From: Chryseobacterium elymi
GTDB lineage: Bacteria; Bacteroidota; Bacteroidia; Flavobacteriales; Weeksellaceae
NCBI RefSeq assembly: GCF_003385495.1
Contig: NZ_QNUH01000001.1
Span: 434,001 to 498,000, forward strand
Direction: 5' to 3'
Length of the DNA: 64,000 bases
The notes beneath the pieces were generated by a model that was not told where the DNA came from, ran no database searches, and saw nothing but the letters and a program-made list of their open reading frames with translations. Shown in pieces: positions 61,413 through 64,000 of this stretch. The stretch's first letter is position 1, and each line of letters starts with the position of its first letter. The translations under genes were made by a program, and so were the position numbers.

Positions 61413-62087
61413 TTAAATAGAGTTATTGACAATAAGAACGATCTCTCCTTTTAAAGTTTTGCTTTTGGAAAATTCAATTAATTCATTGATGGTCCCACGT
61501 TTGGTTTCTTCAAACTTTTTCGAAATTTCCCTGCTCAGGCTTGCTTTTGTATCTTCCCCGAAAAATTCTTTGATCTGCTCCAGAGTGGTATTGATCTTAT
61601 GTGGGCTTTCGTATAGAACGATCGTTTTTTTCTCTTCTGCAAGCTGTTTCAGCTTCGTCTGCCTTCCTTTTTTCTGAGGCAGAAATCCTGCAAACAGAAA
61701 TTCGTTATTCGGAAGTCCGGACACTACAAGGGCCGGAATTAACGCTGTGGCTCCGGGAAGACATATCATTTCAATAGCATTGTCTGAACCCGCTTTTGCC
61801 AAAAGATAGCCAGGATCTGAAATTCCGGGAGTTCCCGCATCGGTAATGATGGCAATATTCTGCCCGCTTTTAAGATCAGCAATTACTTTTTCAGTGGCCT
61901 GATGCTCGTTATGAAGATGGTAGGATTTTAGGGGTTTGGAGATCTCGTAATGCTTTAAAAGTATTCCTGATGTCCTTGTGTCTTCACATAAAATATAGTC
62001 AACTTCCTTAAGGACCTTTATGGCCCTGAAGGTCATATCTTCTAAGTTCCCTACCGGTGTGGGAACAAAATATAAGATTCCGCTCAA
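61413..62087 (-). CDS. rsmI: 16S rRNA (cytidine-1402 2'-O)-methyltransferase RsmI
   Basis: 224 residues. It methylates C1402 in 16S rRNA. Tetrapyrrole-methylase fold: LYFVPTPVGNLEDMTFRAIKVLKEVDYILCEDTR, then SYHLHNEHQ, TDAGTPGISDPGYLLAKA, PGATALIPALVVSGLPN and VLYESPHKI. The start is a TTG at 62087, two bases after the upstream stop. Confidence 0.95.
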   Translation of the reverse strand: MSGILYFVPTPVGNLEDMTFRAIKVLKEVDYILCEDTRTSGILLKHYEISKPLKSYHLHNEHQATEKVIADLKSGQNIAIITDAGTPGISDPGYLLAKAGSDNAIEMICLPGATALIPALVVSGLPNNEFLFAGFLPQKKGRQTKLKQLAEEKKTIVLYESPHKINTTLEQIKEFFGEDTKASLSREISKKFEETKRGTINELIEFSKSKTLKGEIVLIVNNSI

Positions 62088-62089
62088 AA

Positions 62090-63592
62090 TTATAAGAATT
62101 TATTTTCTACCAATATCCAGAGTCTCTGGGCATATTCATCTACTTTACTCCACTTTCTTTCGTAATAAAGATCGCTGAGATATTCTTTCGCTTCTTCCAG
62201 GTTTTTAAAACTGTTCAATTGGGCTACAGTTTCGTTGAGATCTGTCTGACTTCCGCCAAAAAGCATTTTTGAAAAGGCAATTCTGTCATTCAAATCGAGC
62301 CTGAATTCTGGCTTCAACTTATCAGCCTCCATAAAATTGGTTGGAATATTTGTTTTAAGAATACTTCCCTGATCTTCTTTTGTTTCAGAAACCGGTTTTT
62401 CTTTCGGTACTTCTCTTTCCAGAGGATCATTGTCAAAAAGAGTCTGCACAGCCTTCAATCCTTTGATATTGGCCAGTTTTATTTTTTTCTCCTGCTGATA
62501 GGCATCTAAATCCTCGAAGCTTTCATCAGAAGCTGGTTTTGCTTTTTCTGTTTCCGGAAGAGGCTTTTCTATTTCAACAATTTTCCTTCTGTCGTATACC
62601 TCTGCCAGGATGGTTTCTTGCTTTTCTTCTGAAGGAAAATCATTTTTTATTTCGCTCAGAATACTTTCCACATTAGAAGTTTCTGTCAGCATTTCTCCCT
62701 GTTCTAGGGTTGCATTGGATATACTGAACTGTTCTTCGTTTTCCTCGATCAGCATTTCGTCTTCCAGCATTTCAGTATCAAAAATGCTTGGAATTATTTC
62801 TGTCTGTTTTTTGTCTTTAACTTCAGTATTATGATCTGATTCTTCGTTTTCAAGGTCATTTGAGTCGTCCGTTTCATGTGAAACATTGTCTTCATCTTCT
62901 TCAATTTCGTTCAACTGATTATTGAAAACTGCCTCTTCTTCTGTAATTTCATTGATAAATAAATCTTCATTGAGGCCTTCATCATTATCCGGTTCAGCAT
63001 CAGCAAGGATTCTTTCTTCATCCACAAAACTGAAGACTTTTTCGTTAGCGTTGAACGCTTCATTTTCATCAATTTCGTTCAGCTGTTTATTGAAAACAGC
63101 CTCCTCTTCTGTAAGATCACCTTGAGAAAGCTTTTCATTAACACTTTCAGCCGGGTCCTGTCCATAATTTTCTTCTACAAAACTTACAATATTTTCGTGA
63201 AACTCATTTTCTACGATCTCATCAAGCTGATGGTTAAATTTTTCCTCTTCATCCCCAGAAGCCACTGCATACTCCTCTCCTTCGTTTTCATCAATTTCAT
63301 TAAATTCATTATTGAAAATCGCTTCTTCTTCCGTTACCTCATGATGAGACTCGTGTACATCATCAGCATTTAATGAAATGTTTTGGTTTTCTGAGTTTTG
63401 CTGCGAATTATCTGTAATAAAGTATTCGATATTCTTTTCCAGAAGTCTTAAAAAAGAGATCCTGTTGGCAAGCTCATCTACAAGATCCTGCTTGGAAAGT
63501 AATTCATCTACGTTGTTTATTTTCTCCAGAATTTCAATGATATTCTTGGATTCAAAAAAAATTTTTTCCTTTAAATCTTGGATGTTCTGCAT
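62090..63592 (-). CDS. Acidic protein with internal repeats
   Basis: 500 residues, very rich in Glu and Asp. An 18-residue unit (TEEEAVFNNQLNEIDENE) occurs about four times: residues 87-104, 114-130, 161-178 and 217-234, and a shorter VSFVEEN/FSFVDEE unit goes with it. The N-terminal 65 residues are helical (IQDLKEKIFFESKNIIEILEKINNVDELLSKQDLVDEL), and the C-terminal 85 residues are conserved-looking (FRLDLNDRIAFSKMLFGGSQTDLNETVAQLNSFKNLEEAKEYLSDLYYERKWSKVDEYAQRLWILVE). Unknown function; no signal peptide. It begins the operon with rsmI and the WG gene. Confidence 0.8.
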   Translation of the reverse strand: MQNIQDLKEKIFFESKNIIEILEKINNVDELLSKQDLVDELANRISFLRLLEKNIEYFITDNSQQNSENQNISLNADDVHESHHEVTEEEAIFNNEFNEIDENEGEEYAVASGDEEEKFNHQLDEIVENEFHENIVSFVEENYGQDPAESVNEKLSQGDLTEEEAVFNKQLNEIDENEAFNANEKVFSFVDEERILADAEPDNDEGLNEDLFINEITEEEAVFNNQLNEIEEDEDNVSHETDDSNDLENEESDHNTEVKDKKQTEIIPSIFDTEMLEDEMLIEENEEQFSISNATLEQGEMLTETSNVESILSEIKNDFPSEEKQETILAEVYDRRKIVEIEKPLPETEKAKPASDESFEDLDAYQQEKKIKLANIKGLKAVQTLFDNDPLEREVPKEKPVSETKEDQGSILKTNIPTNFMEADKLKPEFRLDLNDRIAFSKMLFGGSQTDLNETVAQLNSFKNLEEAKEYLSDLYYERKWSKVDEYAQRLWILVENKFL

Positions 63593-63608
63593 AATAAGAA
63601 TCTTATTA
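63592..63608. promoter_or_regulatory. Small palindrome between the acidic-protein and tdk genes
   Basis: TAATAAGA and TCTTATTA with one base between, overlapping the start codon region of the minus-strand gene. A possible operator in the divergent promoter. Confidence 0.35.
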
Positions 63609-63616
63609 AAATTGCT

Positions 63617-63624
63617 TACTTTTG
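63617..63624 (+). promoter_or_regulatory. -7 box of tdk
   Basis: TACTTTTG, 29 bases before the ATG at 63654. Confidence 0.5.
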
Positions 63625-63653
63625 ATCTTAAAAATATACGGCTAATTTAACAA

Positions 63654-64000
63654 ATGTTTTTAGAAAATACAATTAATCATTCCAAACAAAGCGGTTGGAT
63701 GGAAGTTATTTGTGGCTCTATGTTTTCGGGAAAAACCGAAGAGCTGATTCGAAGATTGCGAAGAGCAGAAATGGCGGGCCAGAACGTGGAAATTTTTAAA
63801 CCGAGACTGGATACACGATATTCTGACGAGGACGTTGTTTCTCATAATCTGAATAAAATACGCAGTACAGCAGTAGATAATCCCAATGAGATTCTTCTGC
63901 TGGCCTCTAACTGTGATGTGGTGGGAATAGATGAAGCTCAGTTTTTTGATGAAAGCATTGTTGATATTGCCAATCAGCTTGCGAACAGTGGCGTAAGAGT
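63654..64000 (+). CDS. tdk: Thymidine kinase, cut off by window edge
   Basis: 115 codons are visible. It phosphorylates thymidine with ATP in the salvage pathway. P-loop [17 protein letters not shown] at about residues 18-34, then [11 protein letters not shown], and [11 protein letters not shown] as the Walker B/lasso region. It has the usual N-terminus of the Bacteroidota type; the zinc-binding end is outside the window. Confidence 0.95.
   Translation, partial: MFLENTINHSKQSGWMEVICGSMFSGKTEELIRRLRRAEMAGQNVEIFKPRLDTRYSDEDVVSHNLNKIRSTAVDNPNEILLLASNCDVVGIDEAQFFDESIVDIANQLANSGVR

Noticed and set aside
1..64000. CRISPR array, prophage, insertion sequence or integrative element
   Set aside because: No regularly spaced repeats, transposase, integrase or phage structural gene was seen; only small repeats and one likely gene insertion at mutS.

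Overview
The window is chromosomal DNA of a Bacteroidota bacterium of the Flavobacteriia, most like Chryseobacterium or a close relative. The signs are AT-rich DNA, a type IX secretion (Por) C-terminal sorting domain, a GLPGLI-family protein, Gliding-phylum style TonB/TonB-receptor and 2TM-domain proteins, an endonuclease III without its iron-sulphur cluster, an AccD without its zinc ribbon, and many upstream boxes that fit the Bacteroidota -7 promoter consensus TAnnTTTG. I see no phage, insertion sequence, integrase, rRNA or CRISPR array. Species assignment is inference.

Layout. 1-8.4 kb: the 5' two thirds of mutS, a secreted T9SS-cargo gene wedged between two copies of the mutS start region, an acetyltransferase, a cupin-like protein, a bestrophin, two small secreted proteins and a TrmH-type RNA methyltransferase. 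8.5-14.3 kb: housekeeping genes (CBS protein-nadK, fbaA, accD, a fused SpmAB-like membrane protein). 14.3-14.8 kb: a broken four-helix-bundle (IVP/S23) gene between inverted repeats. 15-17.3 kb: exbB-exbD-tonB-like operon. 18-25.4 kb: a DUF885 lipoprotein, a DinB-like protein, two paralogous GT25-like proteins (one with its EDD motif lost), a DUF6625 glycosyltransferase-like protein, and an operon GLPGLI - C39-like/VKOR/thioredoxin fusion - six-cysteine GG-leader-like peptide. 25.7-36.6 kb: nth, bcp, manC, SprT-like, TolC-like, folC, two identical tRNA-Val genes, glycosyltransferases and sufE. 36.8-41.6 kb: clpC and mnmA. 42-47.7 kb: a Gly/Cys-tailed protein, then a LytS/LytTR-type two-component locus packed with 2TM proteins, one fused to the kinase, and an isoprenylcysteine-methyltransferase-like gene with a stop codon in it. 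47.8-55.3 kb: a TonB-dependent receptor with a secreted partner, a Cu/Zn SOD lipoprotein, a tail-specific protease, and surE with an acetyltransferase. 55.4-57.8 kb: a tight three-gene operon of an Lgt-like membrane protein lacking the catalytic His, a 77-residue membrane protein, and a radical SAM enzyme of the MJ0619/tetraether-synthase type. 57.8-64 kb: guaC, fabG, a WG-repeat protein, rsmI, an acidic repeat protein, and the start of a thymidine kinase gene.

The two loci I would look at first are the radical SAM/Lgt-like operon (a possible undescribed lipid-modifying system of the envelope) and the small cysteine-rich peptide with its dedicated disulphide-forming fusion protein and nearby glycosyltransferases (a possible disulphide-rich, perhaps glycosylated, peptide product). 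In both cases the gene content is seen in the sequence and the function is inference.
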